Positions 30,223 through 42,821 of a DNA stretch of 64,000 nt are shown one piece after another. The stretch is from the NCBI GenBank assembly GCA_021234155.1, contig JAJEKV010000240.1, positions 498,001-562,000 on the forward strand, given 5' to 3'. The notes beneath the pieces were generated by a model. That model did no database searches, was not told where the DNA came from, and saw nothing but the letters and a program-made list of their open reading frames with translations. Made by a program: the position numbers and the translations under genes. The first letter of the stretch is position 1; the number at the start of each line of letters is the position of its first letter. The stretch comes from Isoetes taiwanensis (taxonomy: Eukaryota > Streptophyta > Lycopodiopsida > Isoetales > Isoetaceae).

Positions 30223-30734
30223 ATCCTAAAATGGGTTATCTCGAGCCTTCCATAGCAGAATGTGATACAATAAGAAAATAGAATATAATAAAGAAATATA
30301 TGATATATATGGGTCTACCATTGGATATAGGCATCAAAATTAGTTCAAGCGTATGCGCACTCTAGATATACTAATTAGTATGCCTCATTAGATACATCCA
30401 TGAAATCATATAAAAACCTTAGGAAAAAAAGTACAAAAATACAAAAGAAACCCCCTGTTATTATGCTACATATTTGTATCTATGGATGTATGGATGTGCT
30501 ACCCTTCGGGGTAGTTCAATGTGTTGTTATTGCTAGTTCTGACGTTGTTTATGCTTCCACTATGATAAGAGCCCATAGGGGAAGGGTGCACAAGACACCT
30601 TCGTGTCCCCTTCTCGCATGAGGGATACCCTGGAGTGCGGGATAGACGGAGGGCCCATGCGGTCGAAGAACCGGATGGGGGAATTCTTACGGAGTGTACG
30701 GTCGGGCACCGTATATTTTGTAGGGAGTGTCACA

Positions 30735-30986
30735 GTAACCAATCTTCCAGCTCATCTATAAACATCTCGAATAGTGCCGGAGACATCTCCTTGAGCACTA
30801 GGAGGGGCCATGAATTCTTGCCCAGTGCTTCTTAGTCCTCAATGCCATGGTGTTGAGGACTGTTGCTCCCCATGCACAATTAGGGCGTTCAACTTCTCTT
30901 AAATGGCCCCAGTTGTCTCTCGAAGCATTCTCCAGGGTTTTGAGTGTGTGGTTCAAGGAACCAATATAAAAATTAGAATCATCCTT
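30735..30986. other. Spacer between LTR and the next ORF
   Basis: No gene or repeat recognised in these 250 bp. Confidence 0.4.
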
Positions 30987-32666
30987 CTATAAATCTAGTG
31001 AAAAATGGCCCAGAGCACCAATACCGTGGCCATGCATCAGTGCACCAGTCACATTAACTTTCAAGCGTTCTCCTCTCCACACTGATTTGGCTAACTTCTC
31101 CAATCTAGGTACCATTGTCTTGTTCCGATCCATCTTATCATGAATGATCGTCAGAGCTTGCTCAAGAGCACGATGCGATAAAGCTCTCCATGACCAATAC
31201 AGGCTCCTACAAGAAATCTGAGCTGTCATGTGTGCCTTCCTTTCGATCTGCAATTCTCTTCTCTCTATTGGATCTCTTGTCTTAGCCATTTTCTCTTTGC
31301 TATTGCACTTGGAGAAATCTATCCTCTTCGCAATTGCAACCTCTGGGTGGTGTGACTTCCACCCGCCTAAGAATGAAGATAGGGAGATGTGCTTGCCTGT
31401 CATCTCCATAACACTGGCATCCACCTCATGAAGAATGTCCTTCTTTGTTAGGACAGAAGGGAACCTCTTCACATTCGCTCTCACATCTTTATTAGTGATT
31501 TTCGACCCGTGGGGCATCGTCTCTGCATTCTCATCTATGTACATAGACAGTAGGGCATTTCTTGCTAGAGTGTGTGACCTTGGTTTCTTTGAGCCCGTAT
31601 TACCATGTTCAGCAACTCTATGACCAGCAAGGAAACGTTTATGCCACTTATAGAAAGTTGACATTGGAATGTCGTAAGCTTTGTGCCATGCTTTCAAGCA
31701 TACTTGCTTGTTATTTAGCATCACCTTCCGGACCTGCCCATTTTCTGAGCAAAGGTCAAGCATGTTGTAAGCAAAGATGGTCCTGTCCGCAGCACTCATG
31801 TTCCAAATGAAACTTCGCATGCACTTGATCTCGCAGGTGGAGAAAGTGGCACAACATCTCCGAATGCAGAAAATCGTGGATTTGAAGTCTATAATAGAAG
31901 CCGCAGTGATCTTCTTATCAGCTTTACATGGGGTAGCAGGTGTTTGCAGTGTTCGTTTCACCATTCTATAAGACCTCTTTTGAGTCTTAGCAACTTCCAT
32001 TTGCATTCCATAGGGTTCTGCCTCGATGTTCTGTTCTTTCACAGCCTTTATGAGTGTTGATACTGTGATATTATCTACTAACACCAAGGCATTGGACCAC
32101 CTGACCAAGTCGTGCAGTTGCGGCATTTCAGCACAAGCTTGGCATCTCATATACGGCTTCTCTGGCATAGGACATATCTTCATTACGGTGGCAGCCAGGA
32201 AGTCTCCCCCTAACCTTATGTCACCAGCTGCCTGGTTAGGATCGGTGAAGATGATCACCCCGTGTGCATAAGGCATATTGCAGCAGTCATGCATCAGCAT
32301 GCAGTTCCTCTCCACCAGCTCATCTCTTGAAATGCCTTTATCACCATAAGTTCGCTTGAACGGACCTTCCTCGTCTTTGACTACCTGCCAGTTAATTTTT
32401 TGTAACTGCGCTGGCGGAGTGGATATGTCACCTTCGAGCTCAAGCAACGCTATACAATGTGCAGGCCACAAAATGAAAATCCCGAGCGACTCTTTGAATG
32501 TTGAAATCTCGGCTTCCAGATATGGCAAAGGTATGCTTCCATCCACAATCTTATCCATAGACACTACCACAGTGCCCCCGGGAAAGTTGTGATGTTTGTT
32601 GAAGCCATATATTTTGCCCTCGCCAACTTTGACACCGTTGAATAGTATGGACCTTGATTCAGCCAT
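30987..32666 (-). CDS. Intact 559-aa transposon-like protein, unknown function
   Basis: A single open frame of 559 codons starting ATG at 32666. The N-terminal 90 residues (GEGKIYGFNKHHNFPGG, then LGIFILWPAHCIALLELE) resemble the DUF8039-type region found next to CACTA transposases in plants (from memory, moderate). The middle (about 270-420) has Cys-rich FCIRRCCATF, then NNKQVCLKAWHKAYDIPMST, FYKWHKRFLAG, an HTH-like layout seen in unclassified eukaryotic transposase-like proteins. The C-terminal 100 residues are basic and helical. I see no confident DDE triad. An open frame of this length among dead elements suggests recent activity or selection. No introns needed. A divergent gene lies 1.3 kb upstream. 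Confidence 0.65.
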   Translation of the reverse strand: MAESRSILFNGVKVGEGKIYGFNKHHNFPGGTVVVSMDKIVDGSIPLPYLEAEISTFKESLGIFILWPAHCIALLELEGDISTPPAQLQKINWQVVKDEEGPFKRTYGDKGISRDELVERNCMLMHDCCNMPYAHGVIIFTDPNQAAGDIRLGGDFLAATVMKICPMPEKPYMRCQACAEMPQLHDLVRWSNALVLVDNITVSTLIKAVKEQNIEAEPYGMQMEVAKTQKRSYRMVKRTLQTPATPCKADKKITAASIIDFKSTIFCIRRCCATFSTCEIKCMRSFIWNMSAADRTIFAYNMLDLCSENGQVRKVMLNNKQVCLKAWHKAYDIPMSTFYKWHKRFLAGHRVAEHGNTGSKKPRSHTLARNALLSMYIDENAETMPHGSKITNKDVRANVKRFPSVLTKKDILHEVDASVMEMTGKHISLSSFLGGWKSHHPEVAIAKRIDFSKCNSKEKMAKTRDPIERRELQIERKAHMTAQISCRSLYWSWRALSHRALEQALTIIHDKMDRNKTMVPRLEKLAKSVWRGERLKVNVTGALMHGHGIGALGHFSLDL

Positions 32667-32689
32667 CTTAAATTAGACAAGGTCGATAG

Positions 32690-33050
32690 TGCTATTAGAA
32701 ATCGCGGTGGCGATGATACGAAGCACTAAATGCTTGTGTGAAGAAAAAGTTGAACAGCAGGAAAAGCTAGTGCTGCTCAAGATCGCCGCCCTAGCTGAAG
32801 ACTGACAGGTTTGTACAAGTTTACTCCAATGCTAAGACACGTTTGCTTCAATGCTAAGATATATTTGTTGAATGCTGATGAAGATCGCCGTCGCGATCTA
32901 GCTGAGGACACGCGCAGCTCTGTTCAAGCAACGGACATTTTTGTTTCAACATTAAATCAGTTTGCTCCAACATTTTATCAGTTTGCTCTAACACTAACTA
33001 TTTATACTTCTTGACTGCTGACGAAGATCGCTGTCGCGATCGGGATGGTG
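32690..33050. repeat. Degenerate repeats with GATCGC palindromes, left cluster
   Basis: GATCGCCGTCGCGATC at 32883-32898 and GATCGCTGTCGCGATC at 33026-33041, with partial copies near 32699 and 32781. Between them are diverged repeats of TTTGCTCCAACA and CAATGCTAAGA type. Confidence 0.72.
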
Positions 33051-33561
33051 ACAATGATTTTAAGTTGGCCAGGGTTTGAAAGACATTTGAAGAATTGTCT
33101 GAAGAATTATGTTTTCTGAAAAACAATTGAAGCTGTAACAGGTTTGCCAGGTTGATAACTATGTTCTGAAATTCATTTCAGACAAGACACTACTTTACAG
33201 AGAATATAGTATACAAATGTGAGCCTCTTCTGCTCTCCAACTCGTTCATTTGATATAACAGAAGTTAAAATGGTATAGATGTCCTATAATATAATTAAAA
33301 CAAAGTTTTAATAGTATATCTTGCCTGATTTCACTCTTCAGAGCATGGAGGAGTCGAAAAATCAGGAAAATTCCTTCAAACATTCAAGATCGCCTTCCAT
33401 TTCCAGATGAGCGCCTCAAATGCCTCCAATTTACACGATCGCCTTCGAGACCTATTCAGCACTTCAGAAGCCTCCTCCTCGAGTCCAATTTGAACGAATG
33501 GCTTGGGTGGCCGTGTAGCTGGGTGAATTGAGTTTGAATTTCAAATTTAGGTAATTTTGGC

Positions 33562-33725
33562 AGGGCTTTTCCATGCTGTATTGTGAGTGTCATTGTCTCA
33601 TTTAAACTCCCGTGCCGTGAGTATTATGTTGTCCTACAACCCGTCCCATGCCGTATTGCGAGTGTCATTGTCTCATTTAAACTCACATGCCGTGACTATT
33701 CTGTTCTCCTTCCCTCGGTCCCATG
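33562..33725. repeat. Tandem duplication of about 80 bp
   Basis: Two adjacent copies of a unit with GAGTGTCATTGTCTCATTTA and CATGCCGT; a few mismatches between copies. Confidence 0.85.
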
Positions 33726-33993
33726 GTACAGAATTTTGAACTTAGTGGTGGCATCCGTGCAGAGAATGAAAACATCGATTCTGGCATTTTTAAGAATATT
33801 TTAGATCCGCCGCCGGAATTTATTGCGCCCGTGGAATGTATTGTGCCTGCCGAAGATTACTTTTCTGACCGTCATTATGACGGGCTATTAACGACCCCCA
33901 TTCTATAAATTCACGAAAATCCCAGACCTCGGCTCCATTGCGATCCAATTCACGAGCGCCCACAAAAATTTTCGAGCGCCTTCGACCGCCGCC

Positions 33994-35492
33994 ATGTCTC
34001 GCTCAGCCGACTTAAAAGAAGGTATTTTCCGCGCTTTTCACGACCACTGCTGTCGTTCTAGCATTAGCTGTCCTATTTTTAGCAGTCTATATGCTCGATA
34101 GGATCGCAGGCGCGATGTTCACGAGCAATATTTCTTTATTTTTACAGTCTTAATGCTTGTGAGAATCGCGATCGCGATTCTTTTCACCAATAAATACAGT
34201 ATAGTTTTAAGGTATTGCTCACAACTATCGCGGGCGCGATCCTTTTGAGTATATTAACCTAAACACTAGATAATACTTTTATCTCTACTTGCTATACAGA
34301 TCGCAGCCGCGATACTTAGCATTAGTGCATATATCGTATTTTTAATTTGCTCACAAGGATCGCGGCCGCAATCTTTGCGAACACATTTCTTGTTAATAAT
34401 GTTTTTGTCTATCTACTTGTAAAGATCGCGGTCGCGTTTCTTGTGTGCATTTTGCCAGGTCTTTGAGTAGTGAGTGGTGTCACTTATCACTTTCATATTC
34501 TACTTGCAGCACTGGAGCTTTTCCGCGGCCCTAACGTGGAACCTATGCGCATTATAACTCCTGATAGAAGTCGGAAATGGTGCATGGAAATAGCTGAGGC
34601 CAAACCTCATGTTGCATGAGACCGCCCGAAGGACTTGTGTCTCTTTTTGAGAAACGGAAAGGGCCCAGAAGATTGTGAGCAGATGGGCATAATAGTCACT
34701 ATGTGGGAAGGCACAAAAAATAATGTCCAAGATACACATCAGCTACAATTTGTGGAATATGTTTTGCACTGGCAAAACTATGATCCTTCTATCATGACTG
34801 CAAGCAAGGCGAATAAGCTTGCTAGTGGCAAGGGGGTACCTACTAGTGCCAAAGGATATGGTTGGAACCTACCATCTTATAATTCGTTGAGCTTGTCTGG
34901 GATAAAGTGCAATAGGGATATACTTGTTGGCTTCAGCATGTGCAGGAAGGGCCTTTCGGCTGAAAAGAAACCTCCTTCCATTGCATTGAAGGCTACAAAA
35001 GACAACAAATTGCCTTCCTAGATGGACACGAACTAGTTGCGGGCAGTTGCCAAGAAAAAAACTGTGGTCCCATTGGCTGTTGCAGGTGAACCATCAACTC
35101 CAAAAGAATCCTTAGTGTCATCTCAGCCTGTACAGAATACAAATCTAGGCGGATCTGCCATTGTCGATCCCTTAGGTCAAAATATGCTTATGCCTCTTCC
35201 AGTGAAAGACTCGGATACACATGAAGCACCTCTTCCAAGAAAGATAAGTACCTCAAAGATTAAACTTCGAAATTTAAACACTGAAGAGACAGGGCAGCCC
35301 TCTACTTCATCTACTCCCACCTCGTCCACCAACCCTATAGCTACGACTTCCATGTTCACTTGGCCATCTGCTTCACGTATGCCTGATGAATTAAAATTCA
35401 ATCCAGATGAAGAAAAGAAGCTTGCTGAACAGACCGCCTCCAAGCTTGAAGAATTTAAAAGATTTTATCCTATGGGGGTAAATTGGTTCTAG
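33994..35492 (+). pseudogene. Unrecognised plus-strand gene, decayed
   Basis: A possible first exon, ATGTCTCGCTCAGCCGAC at 33994, ends at a GTATTT donor (about 34021). A plausible acceptor (CTACTTGCAG, 34500-34509) opens LELFRGPNVEPMRIITPD, then DLCLFLRNGKGPEDCEQMGI, YVLHWQNYDPSIM, GYGWNLPSYNSLSLSG. After stops at 35019 and near 35033 a Ser/Thr/Pro-rich part follows (SSTPTSSTNPIATTSM), ending in KLEEFKRFYPMGVNWF at 35490. The two main frames are the same frame, so a few point stops separate an otherwise continuous protein of about 330 residues. I do not recognise it. A polypurine tract and LTR start 0.7 kb downstream, so it may belong to an LTR element; or it pairs with the divergent 559-aa ORF. 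Confidence 0.45.
34093..34440. repeat. Six regularly spaced GATCGCG palindromes
   Basis: Palindromes built on GATCGCGGNCGCGATC start at about 34102, 34163, 34227, 34299, 34358 and 34424, 59-72 bp apart. The one at 34163-34180 (GAATCGCGATCGCGATTC) is perfect over 18 bp. Several extend outward through GCTCACAA / TTGTGAGC-like arms to over 30 bp. The sequence between them is AT-rich. They fall in the probable intron of the plus-strand gene. Confidence 0.85.
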
Positions 35493-35589
35493 AAGATCAG
35501 CATTTTTTATTGTGAGACAGCCCCAGCAAATCTAACTCATAGGGTTCGATCTAATGATCATGTACAAACATTAATCAAGAGCTTCAAAA

Positions 35590-35865
35590 GGCGCCCAACA
35601 GAGGTTCTCACGCCTGTCAATGTCGTCCACGCCGCGGGCACGATATTTTTTTGCTGGCTGATAACCGCCCACGGCCACGCTCACGGCCACGCTAATTCAA
35701 CGGGTCACGCTCACGGGCCCACGCCCATGCTCCAGTTTTGTTCCACGGCTCAAGGCCCACGCTGACGCTATTAAAATGCACGCCCGCCCAAGGCCACGGC
35801 TCAAGGCCCACGTCACGCCAAGCTCATGCCACGCTGCTCACGCTCACGCTCCCCTATGGCTGATC
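35590..35865. repeat. CACG-rich low-complexity tract
   Basis: Iterated CCACGGCCACGCTCACG and CCACGGCTCAAGGCCCACG units in a GC-rich block of about 250 bp, in otherwise AT-rich surroundings. No coding pattern is supported. Confidence 0.75.
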
Positions 35866-36189
35866 ACGGGGCACACTTTTATGGTGCTTACCTTTTTTAA
35901 GCCCCCTATCATACTTGTTTTTAAGTAAAATTTTGGGCATTGTTTGTTCAAATGGACTTCCCCATGATATAAGGGGATAGTCTTCATATTTTTCTTGCCC
36001 CAGTTCCTATGATCCACGTTCTGCATCGACATTCTTTCGGATCTTATCCGTCATCGACGCATTCATGAAGATATTTTTCGGCGACACAACCCAACCATTA
36101 CCATTATTTTTACCCCTAATTTTTGGCACCATGTTGTAATTGTCGGACTTGTCTTATAAAAGTCTGTACATGTTTTCGTGCTAAAAACT

Positions 36190-36420
36190 TTTAGGGGGAG
36201 GCAGTGTTAACCACCTAGTGGTTAACATTGTGCATGCACATGTTAGGTGCATGCACATGTTAGGTGTCAGTGGTGGCAGACTGACACTTGGCATGATTAG
36301 GTTAACATAAGTGTAGGGATTAGATTTAGTTAGATGTACGGCTCAGATTTGCGGTCTACACTATATTAGACCGGAGCCTCTTCATTTGTACTCAGGTTTG
36401 ATCTCATATTTGGAGAGCCT
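36190..36420 (+). repeat. Polypurine tract and start of an LTR
   Basis: TTTTAGGGGGAGGCAG at about 36189-36207 is followed by TGTTAACCACCTAGTGG, a TG start that is itself palindromic with TGGTTAACA. ACACTATATTAGACCGGAGCC near 36360 looks like a promoter and transcript start, as in Copia-type LTRs. The LTR end is not found. The polarity is plus, as for the decayed gene upstream. Confidence 0.5.
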
Positions 36421-37085
36421 CATTTGGCCACGTTTCCCTTCATTCTTTGTAGATATTTTCTTGTCTTGTTCTTCTTTTGTGATCATGAGCATGGCAGCTT
36501 TGTAGCATCCGGCAGTCATGGACTGCTGCTGCAGGGTGTATGCCAAGAATCCAAAACTAACAGGCTTGATTTTTACAAGACTAAAATCAACCCAATGATA
36601 TTTTACATGAAGCAGGATTATCTGCAGAAATCGAAAGCAATGTGGATAAGGAGTAATTGCTAGATACCGCACGAGCTCCCATAGACTAAAAGTGGAGACA
36701 GGTAGGTGGAACCAAACTCCGAGAGTAGAGCGCATTTGCAGGTGCTGCGATGAAGACCAGCTAGAAGACGAATCATATACATTTCTTTTTTGTAGCCAAT
36801 ACAGAAGCATAAGATAGAGCATGGTATAACTGAGACTTTCTTTTATGATTTGTTACAAAGGGATCCTAATCAATTGGGTAAATTTATGCTAGATCTATTG
36901 TTGTTGTCTTCCTGTTTATCTTCATAACGATGTAGCTTGCAAAATTGCAGATATTTTCAACATGAGGCATCAAGTCGTTACCTGCTAGTTAAGGGGGTTA
37001 AATACCGGTGTTACAGAATTTAAGAGCCGTGCATGGAGAACCACCTTTTATCTAAGAACAGGTATAAAATTTGAGTTCGAAGAAA
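36421..37085. other. No gene recognised
   Basis: A 146-codon minus-strand open frame (36822-36382) crosses this stretch but resembles no family I know and has no supporting signal. The rest is AT-rich noncoding. Confidence 0.4.
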
Positions 37086-38715
37086 GATTGAAAGTATATA
37101 GATCATCTAGTTACTGTAAGAGTCCTGGCAGAAAAATCCAAAGGAGAAAAAATGCAATGTATGGATGTTTCGTAGATCTCCGCAAAGCTTTTGATACAGT
37201 GCCTAGAAGCAAATTGCTTCAAAGATTGATTGACGTGAACATTCAGGTTGAATTGCATACAGCACTAGCAAGACTCTATATGAAGCGTCATTGCACGCGG
37301 TTGAGTTCACATTTGGTTGAGATGTGTGACAAAACAATAATCGGCAATGTTGGCGTTAAGCAGGGCTGCTTCTTCCCCAACTCTATTTGGAATCTATATG
37401 GATGATTTGGAAACATGGCTGAATGGGAATTGCACGGATGGAGCATTCATAGCGGGGTACCTAGTCCAATTGCTTCTATCGCCGAGATGATATAGTGTTG
37501 ATATCAAGAACTAAAGAGAGTGCAAAGGCATCTTCGGGTTCTAGATGCATTTTCTTGAATCGGCATGGTATGACGATTAAATTTGGAAAAAGCGAAGGTC
37601 ATGACATTTGGAACAAAGGCGAGAAATATGTATGTGCTACTTTTCAAAGGCGGGGAAATAGAACATGTAAATAGCTATAAGTATTTGGGTGCGGAATTAA
37701 CAGATGATTACAAGTGGAATTTGGCGGGTTGACAAAAGGGTGAATGGTGGAAGAAAGGCTTTATTTGCCATGCAAGCGAAGTGCCAAAAAAAATCACATA
37801 TTAGAGTGGACCATGAGATTACATTTGTATAGGGCGCTCGTGCAACCGGTTATTCTTCACGGTTGCCAAGTGTGGGGGCGAGGATTAGCGAGGAAGAAAT
37901 GGAAGGACATTGAGACAATCGAAACGTTTCTTAATAGGTGAATTAGGGGTAAAGATACAAACTCCATACTCCATGATCTTTGGCGAGGCGGGCATGTTAC
38001 CACTAGAGGGAGAAGCAATCTATCTGTTTCTTCTCTACATTATCAGAATTAAAAAATTACCACAGGAAAGGTTACCAGTTCGGGCTATGTATGAGTCACA
38101 GGAGGAGGGGTGGTTTCATGAGGGAAGGAAATGGTTGGCACGATGGAATATAGATATGATTGATCTACCAATACAACCAGAAGCTATACGTGATCTAGTG
38201 AGAACAAAGGTCATTGATAAGATATGGGCAAATGCACAGGGTAAAATGGACATGTACAGGGATGTTAACCCTATAATTATTTATACAACATCCTTTGCCA
38301 CTCGCTGCTAGACATCGTATTTGTAGGATGAGGGTTAGCTCCCATCACCTGCAGATCGAGTGTGGGCGTTGGCAAAAAGTCCAAAGAGCATTACGGGCAT
38401 GTCCTATATGTGGTTCCACAGATGATGAGGATGAATACCATTTTCTTATTGCTTGTCCTGCATACGAAGCAGTAAGAGCACGATATCATCTTCATGAGGC
38501 CGATCTAAATAGTGTTCACACAGTGTTGCAAATGCCCTCTGCAAAACTAGCAGCATTTCTTCGTGATTTATTATGTGTGCGAGAAGCGCACTTAGAAAGA
38601 CTAGATTTCTGATAACTCAAATTTGGAGTGTTCCTGTGATTGTAAATATTTCGTCTCCTAGACCGCGGGGTCTATATGAGATAGTGAATACAATTTCATT
38701 TCATTTCATTATATA
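37086..38715 (+). pseudogene. LINE (non-LTR) reverse transcriptase and C-terminus, decayed
   Basis: YGCFVDLRKAFDTVPRSKLL (37163-37220) is the RT motif with the first catalytic Asp; VGVKQGC then a frameshifted IYMDDLETWLNG follows, then ADDIVLISRTKESA near 37485 (the ADD catalytic pair), KVMTFGTKARN and YKYLGAELTDD. The C-terminal part (38295-38612) has RMRVSSHHLQIECGRWQKV, then CPICG with EDEYHFLIACPAYEAVR, the CCHC-like end of many LINEs. The 3' end near 38655-38705 is TATATGAGATAGTG then repeated ATTTC. At least four frameshifts. Target-primed reverse transcription would be its role. Confidence 0.87.
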
Positions 38716-39416
38716 CAGAAGGTGTGTAGGAAAAGTCCAGCATAATCAACTAAACCTTTTCAATAAAGTAGACGCAAATATACTTTGAAGAATCGAGCTC
38801 ACGCGGTGGGTGGTCTTACCAAGATTTGACAGCTGCTACTTCAATGCTTACCTTCCTAAGCTTACAGTGTCCAATGCTCTAATATATTGAAAATAAGAAT
38901 TGAGCATTGACATCGCATTGTGTCATTCGTTCTTTAATAAAACAACAAAAGCTCAATATATAAAAAACTCATTATTACAATTACAAAGCTCCATTGTTGA
39001 AATTATTCCCAATTATTTTCTTCCATCCAACTCTTGACATTCATATTCTAGATTTACAAATAATCATTCGCTTGTTTAGTATTGCACCTCAAGAGAAGCA
39101 ATGAGTGAGGAAAGGTGGATGAACACGAGTTAGCACAAGAGTGACAAAAGACTCTCCAATGTTTAAGAGCAAGAGAATACGAGAGAATACGCAAGGCATG
39201 GTAGCCAACACTAATAATTTAAACCATGTTGGCTCACGAAATGCTCAATGCAAATGCATCCATCTTCAGATGCTTTCATTCAGAAAATGGGTCATTCATA
39301 GAGAATACTACATGCAACACTACCTGGAAGGCTTATCAATAACCTCTATAAAATGCAAGCCCCACGAACAAGATCGGCCTCTGCAGCTTCATAAACTTCT
39401 GTATTGCAATTGGATC
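38716..39416. other. 3' flank of the kinase gene
   Basis: No coding sequence recognised. AT-rich; the kinase transcript's 3' untranslated region and polyadenylation site should lie in 39100-39416 (minus strand), but I cannot fix the site. Confidence 0.4.

Positions 39417-42821
<3,405 letters not shown>

Larger units (their letters stand above)
28270..30445. mobile_element. Insertion of about 2.2 kb inside the LTR, carrying a helicase fragment
   Basis: LTR homology stops near 28270 and resumes near 30446. Inside are a gene fragment of a DExH helicase (minus), a four-unit tandem array and no transposase. A GGCCCC-TTC-GGGGCC hairpin lies near 28537. Capture of host exons by a non-autonomous transposon is one explanation; I see no clear terminal repeats, so the class is open. 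Confidence 0.5.
26945..30734 (+). repeat. 3' LTR of the chromovirus family, split by an insertion
   Basis: Starts TGTGACATTCTAGGG and ends TAGGGAGTGTCACA at 30734. The two parts, 26945 to about 28270 and about 30446 to 30734, add up to about 1.6 kb, the length of the minus-strand LTR (1644 bp). Matching points: TTGTATTGGGAATGGGG near 27630, GCACAGGAGGGGCGGATGG near 28130, and the 3' part with CACCGTATA near 30710. A CTATAAAGG box lies at about 27187. No primer site follows, as expected for a 3' LTR. Confidence 0.83.

Noticed and set aside
34093-34440. Treating the GATCGCG palindromes as restriction-site or cloning artefacts
   Set aside because: They vary in sequence and spacing and have diverged relatives 1 kb away, which fits natural repeats.
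36382-36822. A 146-codon minus-strand open frame
   Set aside because: No recognisable motif, overlaps a probable LTR promoter region, and no signals support a gene.
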